From Herbidospora cretacea (GTDB taxonomy: Bacteria > Actinomycetota > Actinomycetes > Streptosporangiales > Streptosporangiaceae): DNA of 64,000 bases. Positions 9,550 to 17,764 of the stretch are shown piece by piece. Each line of letters begins with the position of its first letter. Position 1 is the stretch's first letter. Under the pieces are notes generated by a model that was not told the origin of the DNA, ran no database searches, and saw nothing but the letters and a program-made list of their open reading frames with translations. Both the position numbers and the translations under genes were made by a program. Location: NCBI RefSeq assembly GCF_001570605.1, contig NZ_BBXG01000014.1:62001-126000 (forward strand), in the 5' to 3' direction.

Positions 9550-9651
9550 GTCGATCATCTCCTGCGGTTGGCTGGATCTCCGAGGGTAGGAAGGGGCCCG
9601 GCGGCAGGTCTTCCCCCACGGTGGGGAGGGCGTCCCCGACCGGAGGGGGAG

Positions 9652-10794
9652 ATGGCGGTGGGACCGCAGGTCAGAGACGTCGCGGGCGCGGGCGCGCTGA
9701 CGGGATTCCTCGTGCTGGGGCAGCTGTTCGTCGTCTGGCTGGTGCAGACCCGGCAGCCCGTGCCGCCGCCGCTGCCGCCCGGGTCGGTGGTGACGGTGTG
9801 CCTGCTGACGGTCGCGGCGGGCGCGGCCGTCGCGGTCCGGCGCCGGTGGCCGGTGGTCTCGCTGGGCGCGGCGACCTCGCTGGTCCTCGTGTGCGCGGCG
9901 GTCGAACTGTCCGCCCTGGGACCGGGGGTCGCGCTGGTCGTCTGCGCCTACACGGTGGCGACGCTGCGACCGTGGCGGCATACGGTGCCGATCTTGCTGA
10001 CGGCGGCGGCGGCGCACGCCGCGGGCGGCATCCTCGCGGGTTCCGTCCGGGGGTTGCCCACCTTCTGGGGTGTGCCGGGCCAGGACATCGACGCCATGAT
10101 CACCGCCACGGTCGCCAGCTACGCGATCCCCGGGACGGTCGGGTTCCTCGTCCGGCGGCGCCGGAGGCAGACCGTGGTGCTGGCGGCCGAGGCCGCCGCG
10201 CGGGAACGCGGCCGGATCGCCCGTGAGCTGCACGACATCGCCGCCCACGACCTGTCGGCGATCGTGGTCCAGGCGGGCGCCGCCGACCGGCTCGTCGACC
10301 GGGACCCCGAAGCCGCGAAAGAGGTCCTGCGGGCGATCCGGGGGCAGGGCCGCGGCACCCTGGAGGCGTTACGCGCCCTGGTCGGCATCATGCGCGACGA
10401 CGACGCGGGCGGCCGGTCACCTCAGCCCGGCCTCGACCGGCTCGGTGACCTGTTCGCGGTCGCCGAGGCCGCCGGGATGTCGCTGACCACGTCGATCACC
10501 GGCGATCCTCCCCCGCTGGGGCATCAGACCGACCTGGCGGCCTACCGGATCGTCCAGGAGGCTCTCACCAACGCCCGGCGGCACGCCCCCGGCGCGCCCG
10601 TGACCGTCACGGTCACCTGCGGCGACGATGTCCGGCTGGAGATCCGCAACCCGCTGACCGGCGGCGAAGCGGGACGGGGACACGGGCTGGCGGGCATGCG
10701 CGAGCGGGTGCGGCAGCCCGGCGGCACCCTCGACGCGGGCCCCTCGGGCTCCGAATGGGTCGTGGTCGCGACTCTCCCGGCAGGTGGGCGATGA
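9652..10794 (+). CDS. Two-component sensor histidine kinase (NarL/LuxR-partner type)
   Basis: This 380-residue protein starts at ATG 9652 directly after GGAGGGGGA. About four to five hydrophobic helices fill residues 10-165. The dimerisation/phosphoacceptor domain of HisKA_3 type follows, with RELHDIAAHDLSAIVVQAG; His194 is the expected phosphorylated residue. The C-terminal ATPase domain shows LAAYRIVQEALTNARRHAPG (N box) and GHGLAGMRERV (G box). Its stop overlaps the regulator's ATG (ATGA), so the pair is co-translated. The signal is unknown; the divergent secreted hydrolase is the nearest candidate target. Confidence 0.95.
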   Translation: MAVGPQVRDVAGAGALTGFLVLGQLFVVWLVQTRQPVPPPLPPGSVVTVCLLTVAAGAAVAVRRRWPVVSLGAATSLVLVCAAVELSALGPGVALVVCAYTVATLRPWRHTVPILLTAAAAHAAGGILAGSVRGLPTFWGVPGQDIDAMITATVASYAIPGTVGFLVRRRRRQTVVLAAEAAARERGRIARELHDIAAHDLSAIVVQAGAADRLVDRDPEAAKEVLRAIRGQGRGTLEALRALVGIMRDDDAGGRSPQPGLDRLGDLFAVAEAAGMSLTTSITGDPPPLGHQTDLAAYRIVQEALTNARRHAPGAPVTVTVTCGDDVRLEIRNPLTGGEAGRGHGLAGMRERVRQPGGTLDAGPSGSEWVVVATLPAGGR

Positions 10795-11438
10795 TCCGCG
10801 TGGTGCTCGCCGATGACCAGGCGATGGTGCGGACAGGTCTGCGGACGATCTTGTGCGCCGAACCCGACCTGACCGTCGCCGGGGAGGCCGTCGACGGCGA
10901 GCAGGCCATCGAGGTGGCCTGCCGGGTCCGTCCCGACCTGGTGCTGATGGACGTGCGGATGCCCCGGATGGACGGCATCCGCGCCACCGGGCGGCTCGCC
11001 CGCGAAGGGCTGACGGTGCTGGTCATGACCACGTTCGACCTCGACGAATACGTCTTCGGCGCGCTGCGCGCCGGGGCCGGCGGGTTCATCCTCAAGGATG
11101 TCGAACCCGACGACCTGGTCGAGGCCGTCCGGACCGTCGCGGGCGGCCACGGGCTGGTCGCGCCTCAGGTCACCCGGCGGCTGATCGCCGAGTTCGCGCG
11201 GACCAGCCCGCCCCGGCCCGACCGGCGCCGCATGTCCCGGCTGACCGACCGCGAACGCGAGACGCTGGTGCTGGTGGCCCGGGGGCTGTCCAACAACGAG
11301 ATCGCCGAGCACATGATGGTCGGCCCGGCCACGGTGAAGACCCACGTCGGCAGCCTGCTGGCCAAACTCGGGCTGCGCGATCGGGTGCAGGCGGTCGTGT
11401 TCGCCTACGAACACGGGGTCGTGCTGCCGGGTCACTGA
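10791..11438 (+). CDS. NarL/FixJ-family response regulator
   Basis: This 215-residue protein starts MIRVVLADDQAMVRTGLRTI. The receiver domain covers residues 1-120 with the phosphoacceptor Asp54 in LVLMDVRMP, the Thr in VMTTFD and Lys in FILKDVEP. A LuxR-type helix-turn-helix lies at about 148-212 (LTDRERETLVLVARGLSNNE, then VKTHVGSLLAKLGLRDRVQA). It overlaps the kinase gene by four bases and is its cognate partner. Confidence 0.96.
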   Translation: MIRVVLADDQAMVRTGLRTILCAEPDLTVAGEAVDGEQAIEVACRVRPDLVLMDVRMPRMDGIRATGRLAREGLTVLVMTTFDLDEYVFGALRAGAGGFILKDVEPDDLVEAVRTVAGGHGLVAPQVTRRLIAEFARTSPPRPDRRRMSRLTDRERETLVLVARGLSNNEIAEHMMVGPATVKTHVGSLLAKLGLRDRVQAVVFAYEHGVVLPGH

Positions 11439-11504
11439 GCGCAGCGGGCACCAGCATGCCGCCACCTCCGGCGCGGACCGCCGGCGACTGGCTCACCCGC
11501 AGGG

Positions 11505-12050
11505 TCAGGCCACGCCGAGGCCGCGCAGGAAGGCGTCCGCGACGAGGTCGGCCGCCTGCGGGGCATCCACTGCGGGGAACCGGTGGGCGATGCTGTCGAC
11601 GAGTGCGTCGAGGACCGCACGTGCCCAGGCCGCATCGATATCGGCGCGCAGGTAGCCCTCATCGCAAGCGCGCTGGATGAAGGCGCTCAGGCGCGCACTC
11701 TGCGCTTCACGGCGAGCGCTGGCTTCGGGGTCCTTCTGCATCATGCGGCGCGTGTCGACAGGCCACTCGCGGGCGACCGGGATGATCCCCTCCAGATAGC
11801 GGTGGAGAGCGACCGGCACCGGCGCCTCGGTCAGCCGCGCCTCGTCCAGCACCCGCTCGGCCGAGTCGAGTTTGGCCTGGAAGACGGCGCGCAGCAGCGC
11901 CTCCCGATTCGCGAAGCGGCGATGAACGGTGGTGCGGTCGACACCCGCCGCAGCGGCGATGGCCGCCATCGACGTGCTTGGATCCTCCGCCAGGAGGCGG
12001 GCCCCGGTGCGGAGGACGGAGGACAGGTTGCGTGCGGCATCGGCTCTCAT
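11505..12050 (-). CDS. TetR-family repressor
   Basis: This 181-residue protein has its TetR helix-turn-helix at about residues 22-55 (STSMAAIAAAAGVDRTTVHR then RFANREALLRAVF). The C-terminal ligand domain is helical and unspecific. It is divergent from the SDR gene at 12215, and an 18-base perfect palindrome between them is its likely operator, so it probably represses itself and the SDR/ALDH/MFS block. It ends convergently with the response regulator. Confidence 0.93.
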   Translation of the reverse strand: MRADAARNLSSVLRTGARLLAEDPSTSMAAIAAAAGVDRTTVHRRFANREALLRAVFQAKLDSAERVLDEARLTEAPVPVALHRYLEGIIPVAREWPVDTRRMMQKDPEASARREAQSARLSAFIQRACDEGYLRADIDAAWARAVLDALVDSIAHRFPAVDAPQAADLVADAFLRGLGVA

Positions 12051-12124
12051 GGTCCGGCGATCCTAACCAGCAGTGGTGATTACAGCGCCATCATCTCATG
12101 GTGAGATTCATCTCCTCCATATAT

Positions 12125-12142
12125 TGCAACATCGATGTTGCA
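12125..12142. promoter_or_regulatory. 18-bp perfect palindrome, probable TetR operator
   Basis: TGCAACATCGATGTTGCA is its own reverse complement. It lies between the divergent TetR (11505-12050) and SDR (12215) genes in an AT-rich stretch, where promoters are expected. Confidence 0.75.
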
Positions 12143-12214
12143 GTTGACGAAGAAACGACTACATTGAGGTCGCGCCCTGGAGGGCGGCAAGAACCGAGAT
12201 GAGAGGAGCACGCC

Positions 12215-13054
12215 ATGTCACGGACTTGGCTGATCACTGGTGGTTCCCAGGGGCTGGGCAGGGCCCTGGTTCTTCAGGCTCTTGAGGACGGTGATCGAGT
12301 CGTCGTGACGTCCCGCAGGCCGGAGGCTCTGGCTGATCTGAAGGCGAAGTATCCGGAGCGGCTGGAGACCGTGGCGCTGGATGTCACGTCGCCGTCCGAG
12401 GCTCGGGGCGTGGTGGCGGCCGCAGTGGAGCGATTCGGCACCGTCGACGTCGTCGTGAACAACGCGGGTTACGCCACCAGCGGTTCGATCGAGGACTTCC
12501 CGGAGGACGAGTTCCGGGCGCAGGTCGAGGCGAACCTGTTCGGCGTGATCAACGTGACCCGGGCTGCCCTGCCCGTACTGCGTGGCCAGCGGTCCGGGCA
12601 CATCGTGCAGATCTCGTCCATCGGCGGCCGGGTCGGCGGCACGCCCGGGCTCAGCGCCTACCAGACAGCGAAGTTCGGAGTCGAGGGCTTCTCCGAGGTG
12701 CTGGCGAACGAGGTGGCCCCGTTCGGCATCAAGGTGATCATCGTGGAGCCGGGCGGTATCCGCACCGGCTGGGCCGCCGGCGCCGCGAAGCCGTCCGGAC
12801 CCATCGCTCCTGACTATCAGCAGACGGTCGGCGCATGGCTGGAGCAGTTCGCGGCCTACAGCGGCAACGAGCCCGGCGACCCCGCCCGAATGGCCCGGGC
12901 CGTCATCGCCGCCGTGGACGCGCCCGAGCCCCCGCGCCGGCTCCTGCTCGGCAGCGACGCCCTGGAAATCGCTGTCAGCGCGGAAAAGGCTCGCCTGGCC
13001 GAGGCCGACACGTGGGCCGAAGCGAGCCGCTCCACCGACCACCAGACCGCGTAA
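12215..13054 (+). CDS. Short-chain dehydrogenase/reductase (classical SDR)
   Basis: This 279-residue protein starts MSRTWLITGGSQGLGRALVL, giving the classical TGGSQGLG cofactor loop. NNAG (about residue 87) and the catalytic Ser...YQTAK (Tyr and Lys spaced by three) complete the fold; VEPGGIRT follows. The ribosome site is AGGAG eight bases upstream. The gene is the first of a co-directional set (SDR, aldehyde dehydrogenase, MFS transporter). A second SDR at 43061 has the same divergent TetR arrangement. The substrate is unknown. Confidence 0.93.
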   Translation: MSRTWLITGGSQGLGRALVLQALEDGDRVVVTSRRPEALADLKAKYPERLETVALDVTSPSEARGVVAAAVERFGTVDVVVNNAGYATSGSIEDFPEDEFRAQVEANLFGVINVTRAALPVLRGQRSGHIVQISSIGGRVGGTPGLSAYQTAKFGVEGFSEVLANEVAPFGIKVIIVEPGGIRTGWAAGAAKPSGPIAPDYQQTVGAWLEQFAAYSGNEPGDPARMARAVIAAVDAPEPPRRLLLGSDALEIAVSAEKARLAEADTWAEASRSTDHQTA

Positions 13055-13068
13055 CGACCCTGCAGCTT

Positions 13069-13102
13069 CGCGTGCCGTCGGTCGCCTGCCCGACGGCACG
13101 CG
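13069..13102 (+). terminator. Strong hairpin terminator after SDR gene
   Basis: The arms CGCGTGCCGTCGG and CCGACGGCACGCG pair over 13 bases with an eight-base loop, 14 bases past the SDR stop. There is no U-tract, as usual in actinomycetes. It may attenuate rather than stop transcription into the ALDH gene. Confidence 0.7.
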
Positions 13103-13192
13103 GCCCCGGGCCCCGGTGACAGCGCGGATACCCGCTCGCTCCGGTGGTCTCGCCCCGCATCCACCACGTTTCACCCGAAGAAATCGACAGAC

Positions 13193-14647
13193 ATGACTCT
13201 TCGCGACAGGCTCTACATCGGCGGCTCCTGGGTCACCCCCAGCAACCCGGAACTGCTCGACATCCTTTCCCCCCACGACCAGTCGGTGCTGGGCCGCGTG
13301 GCCCAGGCCGCACCCGCCGACGTGGACGCGGCCGTTGCCGCGGCCCGCGAGGCCTTCGACCACGGCCTCTGGCCACACACCACGCCCGAGGAGCGGCAGG
13401 AGATCATCCGGCGCTACGACGCCCTGCGCACCGCCCGCGCCGACGAGGTCGCCACGGCCATCTCCGTCGAGAACGGCTCGGCCGGCTGGTTCACCAAGGT
13501 CGGCCAGTCCTTCCTGACCCGCCAAGTCAACGCTTACCTCAAGGCGGCCGAGGAGTTCGGCTGGGAGGAGGTCATCGAACCCTCCGACCCGTCGGTGGCC
13601 TTCGACACCATCGTGCGGCGTGAGGCGATCGGCGTGGTCGCCGCGGTCATCCCGTGGAACTCGCCGTTCTCCGCCGCCACCGCCAAGCTGATCCCGGCCC
13701 TGCTGGCCGGCAACACGGTTGTCTTGAAGGTCTCCCCGGAGAACTCCCTCAGCATGATGCTGCTGGCGGACCTGTGGCACGAGGCCGGGCTTCCCGCGGG
13801 CGTGCTCAGCATCCTTCCCGCCGACCGCGAGACCAGCGAGTACCTCGTCTCCCACCCGGACGTCGACAAGATCGCCTTCACCGGCTCCACGCGTGCCGGC
13901 CGGCGCATCGCCTCCATCGCCGGAGAGCACCTCAAGCGGGTCAGCCTGGAGCTGGGCGGCAAGTCCGCGGCTCTGATCCTGGAGGACGCGGACCTGGACG
14001 CCGCCGTACAGGGCCTGCGCTTCGGCTCCCTCGGCAACAACGGCGAGGCCTGCATCCTGCAGACCCGCATCCTGGTCCCCCGGAGGCGTTACGAAGAGGT
14101 CGTCGCCGCGCTCAAGGACATGGTCGAATCGCTGAAGGTCGGCGACCCTTCCGCCCCCGACACCTTCATCGGCCCGATGATCCGCCCCGACCAGAAGCAG
14201 CGTGTCATCGACTACATCAACATCGGCATAGCGGAAGGCGCCCGCCTGGTCACCGGCGGCCCGCACGTCCCCCAGGGCCTGGAAAAGGGCAACTACGTCA
14301 CCCCGACCCTCTTCGCCGACGTCGACAACTCCATGCGCATCGCCCAGGAGGAGATCTTCGGCCCGGTCCTGGCCGTCATCGCCTACGACGACGAGGACGA
14401 CGCCGTCCGCATCGCCAACGACTCCGAATATGGCCTCTCAGGCGGCATCTGGAGCGCCGACCCCGAGCGCGCCCTGGCCGTCGCGCGCAAGCTGCGCACC
14501 GGAACCATCACCGTCAACGGCTCGCCCATCAGCTTCGACGGCCCCTTCGGCGGCTACAAGGCCAGCGGCCTCGGCCGCGAGTACGGCAAGGTCGGACTCA
14601 CCGGCTACATCGAGCACAAGTCCATCACCCGGCTCCGGCAGCCGTAG
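13193..14647 (+). CDS. NAD(P)-dependent aldehyde dehydrogenase
   Basis: This 484-residue protein has full family length. The catalytic residues are Cys287 in NNGEACILQTRIL and Glu253 in SLELGGKSA. VIPWNSPF is the cofactor-binding motif (usual N of PWN), and EEIFGPVLAVI plus the C-terminal PFGGYKASGLGREYG are classic. It oxidises aldehydes to acids in the cytoplasm. It sits between the SDR and an MFS exporter, so the three may process and export one small molecule; the substrate is not evident. Confidence 0.95.
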   Translation: MTLRDRLYIGGSWVTPSNPELLDILSPHDQSVLGRVAQAAPADVDAAVAAAREAFDHGLWPHTTPEERQEIIRRYDALRTARADEVATAISVENGSAGWFTKVGQSFLTRQVNAYLKAAEEFGWEEVIEPSDPSVAFDTIVRREAIGVVAAVIPWNSPFSAATAKLIPALLAGNTVVLKVSPENSLSMMLLADLWHEAGLPAGVLSILPADRETSEYLVSHPDVDKIAFTGSTRAGRRIASIAGEHLKRVSLELGGKSAALILEDADLDAAVQGLRFGSLGNNGEACILQTRILVPRRRYEEVVAALKDMVESLKVGDPSAPDTFIGPMIRPDQKQRVIDYINIGIAEGARLVTGGPHVPQGLEKGNYVTPTLFADVDNSMRIAQEEIFGPVLAVIAYDDEDDAVRIANDSEYGLSGGIWSADPERALAVARKLRTGTITVNGSPISFDGPFGGYKASGLGREYGKVGLTGYIEHKSITRLRQP

Positions 14648-14738
14648 CCCACCGGAGAGGCGCCACCCGCATGCGCGAGACCCGCGACCTGTCCCGCGCC
14701 GTCGTCAAGACGCACCCGTTTCCCGGAGAGACAACCCC

Positions 14739-16145
14739 ATGCCCAGCAAGTCCACCCGCCTCATCTTCGCGGTCCTCGCGAGCGGGGCGGGCGTGTTCTC
14801 CATGCTGCAGTCACTGATCGCGCCGGCTCTGCCGACCATCCAACACGCACTGCACACCTCCCAATCCACCGCCACCTGGGTGATGACGGCCTACCTGCTG
14901 TCCGCCTCGGTGTGCACCCCGATCATCGGCCGGGTCGGCGACCTGGCCGGCAAGAAGCGCACCCTCGTCGCAGTCCTGCTGACCGTCCTCGCCGGCTGTC
15001 TGCTCGCCGCCCTCGCTCCGAACGTCGACGTCTTGATCATCGCCCGCGTCATTCAGGGCGCCGGAGGCGCGGTGTTCCCACTGTCCTTCGGCATCATCCG
15101 CGACCAGTTCGAACCCGGCAGGGTCAGCGGCAGCATCAGCAACCTGTCCGCCGTGATCGCCGCCGGCGGCGGTGTCGGCATAGTCGCTGCCGGTCCCATC
15201 GTGGCCGGGCTCGACTACCGCTGGCTGTTCTGGTTTCCCGTCGTCATCGTCGCCGTCACCGCCCTGCTGGCCCTGCGCCATGTCCCCGAGTCGCCCCGAC
15301 GGGCGAAGGGACGGGTCAGTTGGTCCGGCGCGGTGCTGCTGTCCGGATGGCTGGTCGCGCTGCTCCTGCCGGTCAGCTGCGGCAGCCGGTGGGGCTGGAG
15401 CTCCGCTGCTGTGATCGCGCTGTTCGCCGCGGCCGTCGTGCTCTTCGCCCTGTGGCTGTTCGCGGAGTCCCATTCCCGCAGCCCGCTGATCGATCTGCGC
15501 ATCATGCGCGTGCGGGCCGTGTGGGCCACGAACGCCGCCGCTCTGCTGTTCGGCGCAGGCATGTCTTCGGTCTGGTCGTTCCTGCCCGGCTTCGTACAGA
15601 CACCCCGCTCCGCCGGCTACGGATTCGGCGCCAGCGTCACCACGTCCGGACTGCTCATGCTGCCCATGCTGATCGCGATGTTCGTCGCCGGTGTGGTCAG
15701 CGGACGCCTGGAACCCAAGGTCGACGCCAGACGCCTGCTGATCTCGGGGGCCGTCTCCGCCGCAGTCGCCTGCGCCATCCTCGCCCTGTGGCACACCCAG
15801 CAGTGGCAGATCGCCGTCGCGGCGGGCGTCTTCGGCCTCGGCGTCGGTCTCGCCTTCGCATCCATGGCCAACCTCATCGTCGGCGGCGTACCTGCCGAGC
15901 AGACCGGCGCCGCGACCGGCATGAACGCCAACCTCCGCTCCGTCGGCGGCGCCATCGGAACCGCGATCACCAGCCTCCTGGTCACCAGCCACCTCCAGTC
16001 CTCCGGCCTGCCGTACGACTCCAGCTACATCCACAGCTTCTCCGCGCTGACCCTCCTCCTGCTCGGAGCCGCCCTCGCCGCCGCCCTCGCCCCGGCCCGC
16101 AAAGCCGTCCGTACGCCCCAGCTGACTCCCGCCGCCGCAGAGTAA
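14739..16145 (+). CDS. MFS drug-efflux transporter (DHA2/EmrB-like)
   Basis: This 468-residue protein starts at ATG 14739, nine bases after CGGAGAG. It is hydrophobic throughout, with about 14 predicted helices. The N-terminal half has ALPTIQHAL and WVMTAYLLSASVCTPIIGRV followed by GDLAGKKRT (motif A), and IARVIQGAGGAVFPLSFGII (motif C-like), all typical of proton-driven DHA2 drug exporters. It is downstream of the aldehyde dehydrogenase and likely under the TetR at 11505. Confidence 0.93.
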   Translation: MPSKSTRLIFAVLASGAGVFSMLQSLIAPALPTIQHALHTSQSTATWVMTAYLLSASVCTPIIGRVGDLAGKKRTLVAVLLTVLAGCLLAALAPNVDVLIIARVIQGAGGAVFPLSFGIIRDQFEPGRVSGSISNLSAVIAAGGGVGIVAAGPIVAGLDYRWLFWFPVVIVAVTALLALRHVPESPRRAKGRVSWSGAVLLSGWLVALLLPVSCGSRWGWSSAAVIALFAAAVVLFALWLFAESHSRSPLIDLRIMRVRAVWATNAAALLFGAGMSSVWSFLPGFVQTPRSAGYGFGASVTTSGLLMLPMLIAMFVAGVVSGRLEPKVDARRLLISGAVSAAVACAILALWHTQQWQIAVAAGVFGLGVGLAFASMANLIVGGVPAEQTGAATGMNANLRSVGGAIGTAITSLLVTSHLQSSGLPYDSSYIHSFSALTLLLLGAALAAALAPARKAVRTPQLTPAAAE

Positions 16146-16179
16146 ACGCCGCAAAGTAAACAGGGATGGACATCACCCT

Positions 16180-16700
16180 GTGAAGATCACCCCGGCCCCG
16201 GCCTCCGCGACGACGCTGGCCGACCCCGGCACCCCGTTCGCCGTCGTCGACGTTCACAGGGCCCGGCGCAACATCGAACGACTGGCGAAGCGGGCCGACC
16301 GGCTCGGGGTCACGGCGGCACCCCGTGTCCGGTCACCGTCTCCACCCTCGCCGAGGCCGAGGCGTTCGCCGACGGCGGCTACACCGACATCACGTACGCC
16401 GTCGGTATCGACCCGCACAAGCTGCCCCGCGTCATCGCCCTCCTGCGCCGCGGCGTCACCCTGCGCGTCCTGCTCGACAGCCGCGAACAGGCTGCCTTCG
16501 TCGCCGACGCCTCCCGTGAAGCCGGTCTCGTCGTCCCGGCGCAGATCGAGATCGACTGCGACGGCCACCGCGGCGGCCTCGGGGCCGATGCCCCCGGACT
16601 CGTCGCCCAACACCGCGGCTACCACGTCATCGACAGCGCCCGGCCCACGGACGCCGCACCCGCCGTCCAGGCCCACTGGGAGCGCATCACCGGCTGGTGA
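16180..16700 (+). pseudogene. Decayed D-threonine aldolase/DSD1-like gene
   Basis: The first frame from GTG 16180 reads TPFAVVDVHRARRNIERLAK, the usual N-terminus of PLP-fold D-threonine aldolase / D-serine dehydratase proteins. At about 16325 the homology jumps to another frame, reading TVSTLAEAEAF and then VGIDPHKLPRVIALLRRGVT through to a TGA at 16700. The segment that should carry the PLP lysine (RPHVKTHK) is deleted at the shift, and the C-terminal half (metal-binding domain) is missing. It is a clear pseudogene, unless the shift is an assembly error, which the missing lysine segment argues against. Confidence 0.85.
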
Positions 16701-16748
16701 CCAGCACCAGGACCGATGTCACCCTCCTCGACCCGGGTGCGGCATGAC

Positions 16749-17264
16749 TCATCCGGCCTTCGCCGCCTGCGCGCGGGCGGCGTCGGCGATCGCGCCGGCG
16801 TCGGCTCCGGTGCCGCTGACGACGATCAGATGGTCTTCGGTGAACACGGCGACCTCTGTCGTGTCGCCGCGCCGCACGAGGTTGGCCGGGCCGGGCCGGG
16901 ACTCCACCTTCCCCGTCGAGGAACACTCGGCGTAGAAGCGCTTGAAGGTCTGGAAGACGTCCGTGCCGGAGACGACGAGCTCCGAGACCGAAGCCCCGCC
17001 GGCCGCCTCGAACACCCGGAACCGCACGCGGGCCTCGGCCGGGGCGATGTCGCGCTTCCCGCACGGCACCATCGCCTCGTCGAGGTCGGCCCAGCGCGTG
17101 TCGCCGCTCGCGCCGGCTGTCCAGGGGCCGCCGGGGAGCTGCGCCGCGTCCAGGAGCACCTGCCGCGCCGCCGGACTGCTGGCCACGACGGGCTCCGGCT
17201 TCGCGGTGCAGGCGGACAGACCGGTCACCGCGACCGCGACGGCGACGAGTGCCCTTCGGCTCAT
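16749..17264 (-). CDS. Secreted lipoprotein, last gene of the Sec/Mau-like operon
   Basis: This 171-residue protein starts at ATG 17264, after AAGGAGG. A signal peptide of about 19 residues ends in the lipobox LSAC, so it should be lipid-anchored on the outer face of the membrane. Mature residues include two further cysteines (MVPCGKRD and YAECSS), compatible with one disulfide. There is no recognised domain. Its start overlaps the MauE-like stop by four bases (ATGA), so it belongs to the same operon and may be a partner of that redox module. Confidence 0.85.
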   Translation of the reverse strand: MSRRALVAVAVAVTGLSACTAKPEPVVASSPAARQVLLDAAQLPGGPWTAGASGDTRWADLDEAMVPCGKRDIAPAEARVRFRVFEAAGGASVSELVVSGTDVFQTFKRFYAECSSTGKVESRPGPANLVRRGDTTEVAVFTEDHLIVVSGTGADAGAIADAARAQAAKAG

Positions 17265-17761
17265 CCGGGCCTCCTTCCAGCAGACGACGACAGAACCGAC
17301 AGCGCCGACAGCGCGACGACCGCCAGCAGGGCGGTGAACCCGGCCAGGGCCAGGTGCGGAAGGCGGTCGAGCACGGCCTCCGGAAGGGGCACCGCTCCCG
17401 CCGCCATCACGGCGCTCGCGGCGCTCCACACGGCGCCGATGACCGCCTTCGCCGGGGACACGGGGGTGACCGCGTCGAGACAGCCACACGGGACCCGGCC
17501 GCGTACCCGCAGCAGAATCAGGAGATACCCGGTCAGCGCGGCGTGCCAACCGGCCGCCAGCGCCCAGACGGCCCGGCCGGGAGCTCCCCCGACCCAGACC
17601 GCGATCACCGCGACGCCGAGCACCGGTTCGGCGAGTCCGGCGGCGCGGATCACCCAGAAGGGCAGCAGGCCGTGCCGCCGCGTGACCTCCTCGGCGCGGA
17701 GGAACCCCGCCGCCACGAGGAGCAGCGCCCCGGCCAGCGCCACGTCCGCGACCAGGATCAC
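17261..17761 (-). CDS. MauE-like (DoxX/VKOR-type) membrane redox protein
   Basis: This 166-residue protein has about four to five transmembrane helices and a conserved RVPCGCLDAVTP loop; a CxC pair at this place is the mark of MauE-type proteins, which pair with MauD in making disulfides of methylamine dehydrogenase. It starts three bases after the stop of the putative selenoprotein. MauE function is known from the methylamine operon of proteobacteria; the client here is probably the Cys-rich Tat protein at 18475 (inference). Confidence 0.8.
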   Translation of the reverse strand: MILVADVALAGALLLVAAGFLRAEEVTRRHGLLPFWVIRAAGLAEPVLGVAVIAVWVGGAPGRAVWALAAGWHAALTGYLLILLRVRGRVPCGCLDAVTPVSPAKAVIGAVWSAASAVMAAGAVPLPEAVLDRLPHLALAGFTALLAVVALSALSVLSSSAGRRPG

Positions 17762-17764
17762 CGG

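Noticed and set aside
12218-14266. Minus-strand ORF of 682 codons
   Set aside because: It is the antisense frame of the SDR and aldehyde dehydrogenase genes, both of which have full catalytic motifs.
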